Assembly (NCBI RefSeq): GCF_019097595.1
Contig: NC_080723.1
Location: 13,895,511 to 13,959,510, forward strand
DNA from: Hemibagrus wyckioides
Taxonomy: Eukaryota > Chordata > Actinopteri > Siluriformes > Bagridae
Length of the DNA: 64,000 bases
Direction of reading: 5' to 3'
The notes below the pieces were generated by a model, which saw nothing but the letters and a program-made list of their open reading frames with translations, ran no database searches and was not told where the DNA came from. Numbering within the stretch: the first letter of the stretch is position 1; every line of letters begins with the position of its first letter. The translations under genes and the position numbers were made by a program. Positions 39,170 through 51,782 of the stretch are shown here, one piece after another.

Positions 39170-39355
39170 AGGCAGTGGATTGGCTATGCTAAATTGACCT
39201 TTGGCTTAAATGAATTTGTGAATGTTTATTTGCATGATGCTCTGTGATGAACCTACATACCATTTGGGGTGACTTCTCTCTCCTTAAACCCAGTGTTCCT
39301 GGGATTAGATTCACTGAAACCCTGACCAGGAACAAATGAATGATTGCTTCTATTT
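39170..39355 (-). repeat. Degraded fish dispersed repeat, minus orientation
   Basis: Near 39285-39345 the plus strand reads AACCCAGTGTTCCTGGGATT, ACTGAAACCCTGACCAGGAA and CAAATGAATGA, the reverse orientation of the family at 37725. TGGCTATGCTAAATTGACC near 39180 fits the same repeat's GGCAATTTAG portion. Confidence 0.6.
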
Positions 39356-40234
39356 GTGAAATTCTGCATTAGATAAGTGTAAAAAGATTTAATGTTTGTA
39401 AATGCCTCTTGATAATTTGATTCCACTCATGTAAATGTTTCATAAATGCCACAATTCATATGCCCAGAATATCCATGCTGGTATTTCAGTACCATTTTCT
39501 ATACCGTATACTATTAGTATCTCCCAAGTGTCACCTGCTTATACTGTGTGAATGGTACAATACATACCATATCTTTTTTTTTCCTTACAGCTGGTTGTGT
39601 TTATAGGCACCCTGTTGAAACCACACAGGTGTAGCATCATGGAAAAATAGCTCACCTGTACTATTTCACTATGTATTCACTATATTGATTCTGAGAACAC
39701 ATTAATTTAAAGGCTTGGTTTGGTTTTAGCTCTTTGTATAAGAGTTTTAGTGCTGGATTCATTACTCATGGACATCTGCACTAAGTAATGGGCTAACTAG
39801 AAAATGAATTACAGCAGTGTTAGAGCAGTGAGTGATATGACAGTACTAAGCTTTATTACCACTGAATACAAGGTATGCTGTATGTCAACACATGCCTTTT
39901 AAATCATGAAGCCCCGTTCTAAATTACTAGACAAGGAATAGACTCCACACTGTGTCCCAACAAAACCCCTGTGTAAAGCACTCTTGCATTAAAACATTGT
40001 TATTTGTTCTGTTAAGAAGAGAAAAATGATCACCAATATTCTCCCCTCCAGAGAAGCAAACATAGGCTTTAAACTGTTTAAACAGAGCCTACTCCCACTG
40101 ACAGTATAGGCCTTAGCAGATAACAAATAGAAAAAAATGCTGCATTCCTTTTGCCATGTTGATGTGTAAACATTTACTGTGTCTAAACCCCAGCATGCAT
40201 CCTTTTCTTTTTGTAATTCTGCTTATCAGTAATG
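39356..40234. other. Non-coding stretch, no gene seen
   Basis: Nothing gene-like is recognised. Confidence 0.5.
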
Positions 40235-40406
40235 CTTACAAAAACTCTAAGCTAGGCCTTAAAGCATAGCCTATTCTCTAGAGTTCTAAAACACTATCAG
40301 TCACAGTAATGAACTATCTTTGTTTATATACATGATCAGGTCATTTTCCAACATAAACAAAATATTCTGAAACAAGAGAAAAGCACCTAAAATGATGCTT
40401 AGAAGT
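40235..40406 (+). repeat. Local direct repeat, copy 1
   Basis: This segment matches 41931-42080 in the same orientation. The best-conserved 45 bp (40362-40406) differ from the second copy at two positions. They include AACAAGAGAAAAGCACC followed by TAAAATGATGCT. CTTACAAAAACTC marks the left edge of both. No element family was recognised. Confidence 0.75.
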
Positions 40407-41783
40407 GGCAATGCTTCCAAGACGTCCATATTTATTTTGAATAGACGCCTGTGACAGAATAGTCGTCTGTCATGCACTGTTTACACTGCAGAAAATATTC
40501 TAACCATTTCCTACTCATTTCCTTTTCCTCCGCTCTGCAGAGAAAGAGAAATCTTTGTGTTTCCCTATCCAGCTGAGATAGGTTCACAAACTTTAGAAAA
40601 GTGATGTCATTTCTTGCAAATGATTGGGCTTTAAGCCCTCACTGATTGTAGGTTTGTAATGGAACGGTAGTAAAACTAAATGAGCACTGAAAAAGCTCCT
40701 GAGTTGTGTAAAGGTCATAAGATAAAAATAAAGGCAAAAAAAAAACTGGACATGTCTACTGACTACACAAAGCTTTATTTTACTTATTGTATTTTATTTT
40801 ACACACTCCCTGTGCCCTTTTAGAGGAAATTGCAGAACAGACCTATTCACAATTTTCTCAGAATCATGTAATATTTGAAGGCTTAATATTTAAACTGTAT
40901 AATCAAGTGATCAAACAATGGCCTGTTGTTTCATCAAGCCTAGCCAACGTATTGCTGCAACAACATGGGGTGTTTTTTGTTCCAAGACCCAATGACGCTC
41001 AACAAAGGCCATAAATCCATTGTGGTGATGGAAAACTGTAATCCATGGAGTCAGGAGAGGGTGCGAGCTGGACTGTGTCTCTATTTTGAAAGAACAAGAC
41101 AATCTGAAGTATGTTGCCTAAAAGTTCCTCACAAAGCCTACAGTGAGTACACATATTGAGGTCAACACTCCTGGGTCAAATTAGTTTGAGGTATTAACTT
41201 TCACAATATTCCAGCATTCATATTCTCTAGGGCCTATGAGAAACATGTGTCTGGCCTGTTCTTCCAGATGCTGACCACAGAATGCCAGTTTCAGCTCTGA
41301 GTCAGGGCAAAAAATGGGCAACCCCATGAAAGTCCTCCCCCCTTCCCCACTCATCATTATGGCAGCCCGCAGTAAGCAGGTGTTATTATTGGTCATGGAC
41401 TCATTTAAGCACCCTGTTATTCTTGGTCTACCAGAGCTGTGGGAACATTAACCAAAAATCTTCTGGATCAAGCTTGTTTCCAGGTTTTCCCATTGCCATT
41501 TCTGGTGTCTGTAAACCCCATGAGTTAGGAGAGATACCTAACACTGCCTAAATCACCACTTTTTTGTTGGTCTGCCATGATTTGAAAACCGTGTTCTCTA
41601 TGCTAGTTACTTTTCTTAATCAGGTGTACAAGAGCACATCTAGAAGACACTACAGCAGGGCAAAAGGCAGAATGAGAGTTTCTGTCCTTCTCGAAACAAA
41701 GTTTCCATAAACTACTACTTATGTCACTACTTATTCACCCATTAGTGCATGCCATTCTATCTTGGACAGGTAAGCAAGTACAT
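40407..41783. other. Non-coding stretch between two local repeats
   Basis: No gene is recognised. Overlapping frames around 40787-41159 are on both strands and have no domain. Confidence 0.45.
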
Positions 41784-41875
41784 TGAAGATGCCCTTTTGT
41801 AAAACCAAACAGAAGCATCTTAAAAATAAAAAAATACCCAAGAAGGTACCTCTCTGAGGTACCTCACAGGTAATG
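41784..41875 (+). repeat. Second local repeat pair (with 42079-42170)
   Basis: CCCTTTTGTAAAACCAAAC followed by AAGCAT and CCCAAGAAGG occurs here and again at 42079-42170. The later copy lies immediately after the second copy of the 40235 repeat. Confidence 0.7.
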
Positions 41876-41930
41876 TAGTCAAGGAAGAGGATAGATTGGC
41901 AGTTCTTCTTTCCAGGAACACTTACAAAAA

Positions 41931-42170
41931 CTCCATAAAGTAAAGCCTATTTGAGTTCCTAAACATAGTTTCTCAACTATGTATATATTAATGATTTACA
42001 ATGATATATTAATGACCTTTCAAATAGTGATCCAAAATATTGTGAAACAAGAGAAAAGCACCTAAAATGATGCTCAGAAGAAGCCCTTTTGTAAAACCAA
42101 ACCAAGCATTTACAATGAAAACAATCCCAAGAAGGAATCTCTGAACTACACCAATAACAAAAACTCTGTT
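41931..42170 (+). repeat. Local direct repeat, second copies joined
   Basis: 41931-42080 matches 40235-40406, and 42079-42170 matches 41784-41875. So two sequences that are separate upstream are joined here. It may be an element with deleted relatives or a rearranged local duplication. Confidence 0.7.
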
Positions 42171-42222
42171 TAAAGGTAAGTGACAACTTAACGGAAGTGC
42201 ACTGGATTTATACAACACACTT

Positions 42223-42302
42223 AATATATATATATATATATATTAAATTGATTTATTATTATTATTATTTTATTTATTTATTTTGTTTATTTATTTATTT
42301 TT
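42223..42302. repeat. (TA)n then (ATT)n and (TTTA)n tracts
   Basis: A short TA tract (about 42223-42242) is followed by ATT and TTTA tracts up to about 42302. Confidence 0.9.
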
Positions 42303-45300
42303 AACCCAGTAACATTCTCCCTGCAATTGCCTCCTTACATGACTAACATTCATTTTTCAATGTAATTTAATTTGATGTACTTAATGTAACTCAGGGAGTA
42401 CAAATTAAATATGAAATAAATGTCTGGACATGTGTGCATCAATAAAAAAATAAATAGGAAACATAATTTTTTTATCTGCTGACATTACACTCTCTCCACC
42501 ACCATTTGAGGACACATTCTGATAGCATATAATCTGCTGGCTTAAGAAGTTGACAAGAGACAAAGAGCCCTAAGACGACAAAAGCCCAGGATGAATTCTA
42601 AAGCCTTGTCTCACACTCCTCCTCCTGTCTCACCCCCACACCTCTTTACAGAAGAGTAATTAATTCAAAGTTGCTATTGATGATAAAGAATGTGACACAA
42701 AAGCATCGAAGCATCTGTATAGAGAGCGGGCCTAGTGGCTCAATCAAAGCCTCAGGACCAATGAGAGGATTAATTAGTCTTTCCTCATCTGCTCTTGTTC
42801 TCATTTTTTTCTGTTTTCCTCCTTTATGTCGATATTTCCTCCCTGTAACCCCCTCCCTCTTCACTCGTTTCCAGCTGCCTGGATTGTGTGTGTCAGTGAC
42901 TGAAAAGAGGACAAAGGTCAAAGGTGGCTTATTTAGGAAACTCAAAACTGCAAATGTCTTCAAAGCATGCCACTGCATTTAAAGGGGAAAAACAGAGGCT
43001 TTGAGGACCCACCTCAGACTCTGGCCTCTGTGAAGCAGACCCACTGATGTCACAGGTCACATTCCATGGCTGAACTGAGCCGGCCCTCTGTACGGTAACA
43101 GGTTGCTGAATCATCTCTAAGGCTGAGTGAAAAGCAGGGTCTGAACAGTATGCAGTTTCGCATACTGGATCCAAAACACACTTAAAATCTGGAAGCAGAC
43201 AAGTTACTTTATCTTTTATTGGTTTGATTGGTACAACATGATATTATTTTTGGTTAAATATTCAGGACATGACATGCTTGCCAAGAGATAAAACTGATCA
43301 AAATGGATGAGGTCCTGTAACAGGGGACTTGTACTGAGGAAAAGACAGGACAGCAAAGGGTGCAAGTTTCGAGTATAACCACGAAGGTGCTGGGTCAAGA
43401 CCAGGCTCTTCCTGGAATAGCAAGATCATTCTGGAATTCCAAAGCCACATAAAAGGGAATTTTACTGTCCCGCCCCTTCAATTTGCCACACTGCACAGCT
43501 CCCAAATGGCAATAAAAAAAGCACATGATGCGTTTCTATAAAACTTTAGGGAAGTAATGAAAATGAAGTGAAAGAAACAGACAAGCTGGAGAAAGGTCAG
43601 CCAGCAGATCTCAAATGTCAAAAACACTCAGAAAACAGCAAAAGCAGAACTCTGGAAATAAATGCACAAAAAAAAACAATAAAAGAAGAAGAAGGAAAAA
43701 CAAGAAAAATAAATAAATCAATTTCATTATAATGTCGGGATGGAAAGGGGAGGTATAAAAGTAAACATTGTTAAAATGATATGTCTAGAATATGGCTAAG
43801 TCAAGCTAAAGCACATCATAATTAAGTGTTTTTTTGGAGTTCCTCACTATCAAATATTCATTTGCGCATGAATGACCTGGAGCTTACTCAATTCGAGGCA
43901 TAGTTGAATGGCTTAACGGAAACCTCATGCTGAGGAAACATGCATGTGTGTATTTGTATTTGTGGTGTTGTGTGATTTACAGCAGCAGGAGATACATATC
44001 CACCCAGACCACAACCTTGATCATGTTTTGTTTGGCACTTCATGAACTCGGCACTCATGCAATTTGCACACAACACACTATTAATAAAACAAGGATTCCA
44101 GATTCTCATCATGCTTTCCCCGATCTTCTCAGTTACTCTCACAACATATTTCTGAATTGTCAAGAGCTGTGAGGATGTGTGGACAATGCTCTGAATTCCT
44201 GATTTTGAAATGGTGCCTATAATAAGCATTACTGGAACTTTGGGATGGTAAGGAATGCAGAGCAGAACAGTTTTAAGAGAGGGAAAAACAAAAACAAGTC
44301 ACACTTATCTGTAATTCTCTGGGAAATAAAACAAGCAAATAGGATGGCGGTGTTAGGAATAAGAGGATGTTATATGACTAATGTTTTTCTTCTTGACCTC
44401 AGTGCATTGTTCTCAGGAATGGCTACATTTATAAAATATGTGATTCGTTTGTTTTCTTTGCATTTGTCATGTAATATAAAAAAAAAAAAGTTAAGATGCT
44501 AAGAGGAACACTTTTGTGAAGCAATCATTTTTGGGTTTTAAGACTCCGATTCTTAAAGTCCAGGCTCACCCCAGGCCATGAAGGATAGCCAGGTATCTGT
44601 AATTTTTATATATTTTTTTTTACTTTGCTGGAAATCACAACCCACTATTATAAAATGTATTACATTTATTATTGAGTACTTATAGTTGTTAGTTTATTTG
44701 ACTGCTCTCTTGAATTGAATGGCTTTAACCCAAACCTCAATAACTCAAAAATAAGTATGCTTGTAAATAATGTCTTGGACCTAATGTGTTCTGTCAGTAT
44801 AATTTTCAGAAACAGAACACTCTATGGATCTAATAAATTGGCAAATTTTTCACGCACAGATTTAAATAATGTTCACAAAAGGGGGTCTATGGAAGTGATT
44901 TTACAGTAAAAGTGTTTCCAGATGACAAATCATTTGAGAATGTCTGCTTTAAGAGAATAAACTCTTGAAATTAAGCCCAAATGTTGGACATTTTTAAATG
45001 AAGATTACAACTATGTTAATATAAATGAATTTGAGTACAATAAATGCAGTGAATGTAGTGTTTCTCAAATGTTTTTTACCATCAGCTACTATTTTTAATT
45101 CCATTGTTCTCTTAATTGTTCTCTTGTCTCCAGGACCAAAGACAGGCCATACAGAAAGAAAGAGTCACCGGAAATAACTGGTGTGATTGAACTTTTCCCC
45201 AGAATGTTGTGTGAAACGTAATGACTACGGTATACTAAGATCTTACGTATAGAGATGAACATCTTTAAGCTGTCTGGGTTTCCTTCGTATCCAGTGTCAT

Positions 45301-48171
45301 CTAGGAAAGTGTTGGCCAACTTATACCAAGACAAATAACATGGCTTGTGTTATGTGCAGACGAGTAAACGTTCACTTAAGGCCCAAAATTACACACCATA
45401 CTCGTGGCGCACACGCACAGTCTGTCTGGTGCGTAGGACATAATGCATGTTTACCTGCACAGAAAAGCCAGGCACATCTAAGAGTGATCGAATTACTAAC
45501 ATAATGACTGCCTTTGGGCACTGAAAGCTCTCTGATCCCCCAGAGGAGCTTTTCGAAAAGCTAATATGAGGGGAAAATAAGATGTTTTATGCCATGCTCT
45601 GAGAATGTATTATTGGCTTGCTTGACGTTCAAGTGTGAGCATCTTTCACCCCTTTCCACAACAAAATAACTCTATTATGAACAAATCTGTACTTGCAGCG
45701 TTCACCACATCTAACCACAGGCAACACATCACTCCAGAGTGAAGTGAAATCATTAGACTTATATCTATTTAACTCATAACGTCACAACAACAGTCCCCCT
45801 TATGCCTGATGTTTACATCAGCTAAATGTTATGCAGCATTTAATGTATGACATTAACTACTGGAGAACTCAGTATCACATTCAGAGCATGCAGCTGCGAG
45901 CTGTTATGTTTTCCAAGCTTTAAATGTAACCCAGAACCCTTCCAAACATTTCACCCCTTTAGACATTTACGATGACCATGGTGTGAAAACAGCATGATCT
46001 GCTTTTTTACGCCAGCACTAACATTTTAGGGAAATGGAAAAGTTTCATAGAGGAAAGAAGGAGTTACTGAAGTCACAGCAAAGCAGGCTTTCTCCCAGTT
46101 TAGCTGCTTGTGTATAAATTATGTACCATCATGTGGTATAGTAAATCATTTTTTTTTTTTTAAATGGCACCCAGTGAAAATGTGTAGTTCTTGCTTTTCC
46201 TTAATAGTTTACTGCAAACTTTTCATTATAATAATGCCAATCTATCTGGAACACACACACACACAGCCTCACACACTCACACACAGACCACACTGCCACC
46301 CATCATTAGCCACAATGTCTCGTGTGTGGTTGACAAACAGAAAAGACATTGTCATTCATAATGTGCAAATGCACAGGCCAGCGCTGTAGAGAAGCATTTC
46401 TGGACACCGTCCCACCTGCATTAGTGAAGCATTAAAATGAAACTGACAGACTTTTTCCGCTGAAAAGAGATGACAAAGACAACTTAAGGGACACAGCTAT
46501 TCTGTCAGTGTCAACACACAATTGATTTGGGGCAGTCATGTTTTGATAATGCAGCATCCCTTTTATGTCATTGTGTCCCAGATATTAGTAGTGATGTCTG
46601 TGTGTTTGTATTTTTGTGACAGCCTGTACGTTGGACTGTGTGGTTGCAGATTTCGACCTGGTGTTTTAAAGTAATTTGATAATTGCTGTTTTGTCTCCAT
46701 GTGGGAGAAGAAGGCACACGAGCGAACTGCCCTCTGAACAAAACCTTCAATCAAATGCTGGTATACGGCTTTTAGCGCAATTTCTGAGTGTTATCATACT
46801 TGCCTAATATAAAAACAAATCTTGAATTTGGGACAAAAGTCCAGATGATGAGGAAGATAATGGGGAAATGAAACCTCAAACACACTTTGCACTTTGAAAA
46901 GTGATGCGTATGAGGCCTTGTGTAAGCTCTTTGCTTAGTATCAGCAGCTTGTTTGGTGAACACACAGACATTTCTTACTGCTCTTAACATTTGTGAAAGG
47001 TTTGGATTATTCACATTTAACAAACTGTAAAATCTGATTAAATCAAATGACTGAATGAGTAACCACTGTAGCAAACATGGGGCTGATGTTAAGCAATTTA
47101 TTACCTCAAGAGCCAGATACAATAAACTATGCCAGATAGCATGAACAATGCAATTGTAATGTTGAAGGATGCTTTTTTTTTCCCATAAGAAAATATGTTA
47201 TTAACAATGGTTAAGCAAAGAAAAGCAAAATACTGTGGATTCATGGGAAATTCTAATAAGAAAAATTTTGCTCTTTACCTTGAATTCAGCCTTTAAACAT
47301 GTTGAAACATCATTATATATATTTTCATTTTCTTTCCCTTCTTTAAGCAGAAATACAGCCCTGCTTTTTTTGGAAGTTCTTCTTTCCATTAAAATCAAAC
47401 CTATTACAATTTACTTTTTATTTATTTTTTTTATTTTTTTTACTGTACTTTCATAACAAAATGAATGCAATGACCTGTGCAGACTGACATGTTATCAGCA
47501 CAGCACACAGATGCCAGGTGTAGAAATGGAGAGGTTACACTACTGAAGCCCATCAGCACATTTTCCTATCATCTTGATGCTCTTCACTGAAAAGGAGGAA
47601 TGTGCTACTCAATACTGTTAATCAGATCTCACAGAATAGCACACAACTCGCACACAATAGGTCGCTAAATGTCTCGCAATTAAGACGTCAAGATGAGTAT
47701 AGCCTCAGGTTCCAGGAAACACAATATCGGCTGAATAAATAGAAACACCTCTGTGAAAACAAATCTCTGTCTGAAGGATATCGGTTATTGTGTTTGAGCA
47801 GATGAAGGTTTGGAAAAAAAAAATCTGTTTGGTATTTAAATGGGAATGGTTATATATTATTTACGTTTCATGATCTGGTTTCTAAAACCCTGATAAATGA
47901 TGCAGTTCTTATTTTGCATTTATGATCTTTCAAATTTTGTCAGTAAAAAGGTTTGTTCATTCAAAATATTTCAAGTATTTACTTATTTTCCATTTTTCCT
48001 TTAGATTTTTTTTTTAAATTGAAAAATAAGTCGGATTTTAGGTTGAACTATTTTTTTCCTTGCATGTTCAGTATATATGGTTGAATGTTGCTTAAGAGGA
48101 ATATTCATTATATTAAATTAACAGTTATATGTACTGTCTAATTCAGTATTAAATGTAATATTAAAGTCACT
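42303..48171. other. Non-coding stretch, no gene seen
   Basis: No gene is recognised. The segment 42640-43000 has lower AT content and overlapping frames on both strands. It could be conserved non-coding DNA but has no coding hallmark. CA-rich simple sequence lies at about 46250-46285. T-rich runs occur at 46147-46161 and 47410-47443. Confidence 0.5.
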
Positions 48172-48272
48172 TACTCACTTGCAGTAACCTCTGTAACCCC
48201 CTGGTCAGAGTCGTAGTGGATCTGGAGGTGACCCTGGGAGCACTGGGTGCATACTCCGATCAGGATGGCAGA
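48172..48272 (+). repeat. Fish dispersed repeat fragment
   Basis: ACTTGCAGTAACCTCTGTAA, TGGTCAGAGTCGTAGTGGAT and ACCCTGGGAGCACTGGGTGC match the family seen at 37725. The usual downstream part is missing. Confidence 0.65.
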
Positions 48273-48501
48273 GGTAAATGTCATATATACATTATGTAAT
48301 GTAATATTAAAATAAGAGATGTGTATTCATCATTGTGTAGCCATTATATCCTAAGTCTGTATGTATTTTGTATAGATCTAAAAAATAAATGATATACCTG
48401 TATTTTTTGAAGGATGCTTGTGTTTATCCACCTACATAGGTGAATGCTCTATTGGTGGCATAAAAGCCACAGACACCAGAAATCAGGTGAAGAACACACA
48501 C

Positions 48502-48514
48502 ATCTCTCTCTGTC

Positions 48515-48588
<74 letters not shown>

Positions 48589-48592
48589 ATTT
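48502..48592. repeat. (CT)n(CA)n compound microsatellite
   Basis: A TCTG/CT tract passes into a CA tract. All overlapping frames on both strands (Ser-Leu, Thr-His, Glu-Arg or Val-Cys repeats) are translations of this repeat. Confidence 0.95.
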
Positions 48593-49261
48593 TGAATTAC
48601 TTCGGCTTGGTTGGATGCACGGGATGCACTGAATGCCCAGCCAGCTTTTGAAAGTGGATTGTCACTGGTAAGCCAGGCCAGAGAGGCTAAAGCCAGTCTC
48701 CTTGGATAAAACCCTGCTCGTATATCCCTTGCCAAGTATCGCTGCTTCTAATTGCTCCAGTCTCAATAGAGGCAAAAGGGGGTCATATCATAAGGTCGAT
48801 GTGACCGGTACAACCCGTTCTAAACTTTTGTTTGAACATCATTTTTGTTCTTCTATTTTGTTCAGGAAATAAAGCTAAATAAGATGTTTTGTTGTCATTC
48901 TCTTTTAACCAAAGGACCTGCTTTCATAATGAAATCAGTTTCATTCCACATCCTTTACAGCACCATGTTTACCAGAGCCAGACGCCGTATAAAGATGAGA
49001 TTGTATTTCTCCAGTGCACCACAATGTGATCTAATTGTCAGTTCCCAATCAACCAGTATCTCTGAGGAGGGCCTCCTAATTATGTAACCATAGTTTCTGA
49101 CTTGTAAACAATAGTTCACACTCTTTGTAGTTTTCATATAGGAGAATTTTTGGGGGGAAATTTTTGTAGTGATATATAATTTCAGTTGTTGTGAACCTTT
49201 TTTTTGTCAGCTTTTAGGGTTGTAAGTGAACTAAACTGCACTGATATCACTGGATATCGCT

Positions 49262-49515
49262 TTTCAGTTCAATTCAATTCATTTTATATTGCTTTTAACA
49301 ATGGACATTGTCTCAAAGCAGCTTTACAGAAGTATAAAAAGATAGAAAAAAAATGATTAATTCTTAAATTATTAAAAAATTAAAAGTTCAAAGTTATGTT
49401 ACTATTTATCCCTAACATTTATCCCTAATGAGCTAGCCTGAGGCGACAGTGGTGATGATATGAGGAGGCAGCCTTGAGAGGAACCTGGCTCAGAAAGGAA
49501 CCCATACTCATTTGG
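49262..49515 (+). repeat. Teleost dispersed repeat (AATGGACATTGTCTCAAAGC family)
   Basis: TTCAATTCAATTCATTTTAT, AATGGACATTGTCTCAAAGC, AGCTTTACAG, TTATCCCTAATGAGCTAGCC, TTGAGAGGAACCTGGCTC and ACTCATTTGGGTG follow the order of a very common fish interspersed repeat. A piece between GGCGACAGTGG and the ATGAGGAGG region is deleted. Confidence 0.8.
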
Positions 49516-50301
49516 GTGAAACATATAACAGGGGAGAAAACGCATGTCACACCGCACCGCAACGCATGGGTTTTTTTTTTATAGTTTTCATAAATAAGTT
49601 TGTTGTATTTAATCTGTTGACATCAGGAAAATACTGTTTTATGATTGCTCTGCACTGGATGGGGGGGTCTCCAAAGGGCATGCAAAATAGAGCCCCATGT
49701 TTTAAAAAGAAATGTTAATTAGAACGTGATCTTTTGAACTTTGCACCAAATGAAAATTCAAATGCATGTGTATATACCATTTGTGCAATCTGACAAAAAA
49801 TGAATTTATTCTTAATTGAATTTCTGAAGCTGTCTAAACAATTTTTAAAAACCTCTTGTGCAAAGCTGCACATTTTCTCACATTTTAATGTGATTTCTTT
49901 CAGTATCATACTCACACATAATCGACTGTGAGTGTTTGTTATAAGACTCTTCCAGGTAATCTTGGGTCAATTAAAAAGCAGAAAGAAAACAGGCATGCAT
50001 ACACCGAAATGCACAGCCATACAAATGTCTACATCAGCAAAATGTATTTCATAAAATGTTTTCTTTATTGATAGTAAAAATGAAAGTACATGAAATGTGC
50101 ATTTTGGACGTTCTAGCGTGCAGAGGTTAAGTCAATAAACGTACACACAGGCTGAGTGGGCTACTGATACTAGTATGTTTGCATGGACGTGGATAGGCCA
50201 AAGATCCCTCTACGTCCCACGCGGATTATGTTTTACCTTCATGTTCACAAAGAAATCTGTTCAAACAAAAGAGTGGATGCAGTCCTCACAGGAACTAAGA
50301 A

Positions 50302-50367
<66 letters not shown>

Positions 50368-51606
50368 TGCACTGTTTAATCAAACAACTGATAAGGATAC
50401 ATAGACAGGAAGGAATGTAGCGGCAAAGTGGTATATTAACGTTTTCAGGTTATGATACTACATGATGTATTCAGTAACAGTACTGGCTCATTTTACTCCA
50501 TCCCAAAGTGTGGTAAATATTTATAAAGAAATTTGTTCATAATTATCAATTATTGATAGTCCCAAATCCCAAATACATTCTGACTCTCTGTATTGTTTTC
50601 TACCTGAGTTTTAAATCTGTCTTAATGATGGTTTATTAAGGTAGCCCTTTAACAATGAATGATCAAGATTTTTTTTTAATTATTATTGTCGTATGGAAGA
50701 AGTAACCAGTCCCACCAAAAGCCAGATGTATGACATGGAGAAAGAGAATAGAAGTGGGTTCCTTGTTAGTGGCCACAGTTATGATGGGATAAGCATCACC
50801 TAAGTGCCCCTCAGTGAACACTAAGGTGACGAGAACTTCAGCTGTCAGTAGATCTCTACATTAATAGAAACTGCCCTTTACACACATCTGTGACTAAGAT
50901 TCACGCAGTTACAGAATGGTGTCAAAGAATATTACATCTCCATCCAGCCGCTGGCTTCGAAACACCACTCAGAGCTGATATATAAAGCGGTCATTTGATA
51001 CTGATACCTACATTGAATATATATGTATACTTTAATGAATACCCCAAAAATGCCAATAATGACATCACCATTGCCTTTAGAACAGGACTATTGTTTTCAA
51101 TTATTGTCACTGCATATAGAAGTGTAATAAGTCAAGCATGAGTATTTTTAATAACAGAAATCCATTTGGCAGACCAAAAAGCCATGTGAGAGAAGCTAGA
51201 TGTGAAGAGTGTTCTGATTATGTGCCTATTTTTGTGACAACATGCCAAAGCAATCCAGGGTACTTCTGCTGTTTAAATAGTCATTTTAAAATAGCTGAAA
51301 TAGCTCAGTGGCAAACCAAAAGGAGAAAGGAATATTTTTGGTACAAAGCATCTACAAAAAAAGCAGTACAGGTACAATGGGAAAAGGAGAGCATATAAAA
51401 TAAATTCCATCAGTTGAGCATCAGTGCTATGTATATTACTGTATTTGGACCAATTTTCATATATATATATTTTATAACAAAATAAATAATGCCTTTATAC
51501 AGTGCCCATATTTGTACTTAAACAAACAAACAAAAAGCTTGGCGGCTCATTATGCAAGATACAGCTCAGACTAAAAGAATATAACATGACGTCCCTGGAA
51601 ACTAAG

Positions 51607-51612
<6 letters not shown>
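49516..51612. other. Non-coding stretch, no gene seen
   Basis: No gene is recognised. An 86-codon plus-strand frame (51138-51398) lies about 150 bp after TATATAAAG (50979-50987), but it has no recognisable domain and I do not call it a gene. Confidence 0.45.
50302..50368. repeat. (AAT)n microsatellite
   Basis: About 22 uninterrupted AAT units. It creates an artefactual poly-Ile frame. Confidence 0.95.

Positions 51613-51664
<52 letters not shown>
51613..51664. repeat. (AT)n microsatellite
   Basis: A pure, self-complementary AT tract close to the presumed 3' end of igf2b. Confidence 0.95.
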
Positions 51665-51666
<2 letters not shown>

Positions 51667-51776
51667 ATGTATATTTTAAAATTATATAATATATTCAAGT
51701 ATCTGTTTTCAGGCAAAAGCATGTGAATACTACTGATACAAATTTAAAAATAAATGTTAGTTGAAATTATTGCGTA

Positions 51777-51782
51777 TTTATT
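51777..51782 (-). terminator. Candidate distal igf2b polyadenylation signal (AATAAA)
   Basis: TTTATT on the plus strand is AATAAA on the igf2b strand. It lies about 1160 nt after the stop codon. Other AATAAA words on this strand lie at 52706-52711, 52366-52371 and 52340-52345, so the true site cannot be fixed from sequence alone. Confidence 0.35.

Noticed and set aside
38861..39247. ORF beginning with 27 leucines
   Set aside because: It is the translation of a TTA/TTG microsatellite joined to chance sequence.
42646..42982. Overlapping 103-110-codon ORFs on opposite strands
   Set aside because: Neither product is recognised and both span the same bases. At most this is conserved non-coding DNA.
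48418..48735. Overlapping ORFs with Ser-Leu, Thr-His and Arg-Glu repeats
   Set aside because: All are translations of the CT/CA microsatellite on both strands.
51138..51398. 86-codon plus-strand ORF preceded by TATATAAAG at 50979
   Set aside because: TATA-like words are frequent in this AT-rich DNA and the product is not recognised. There is too little to call a gene.
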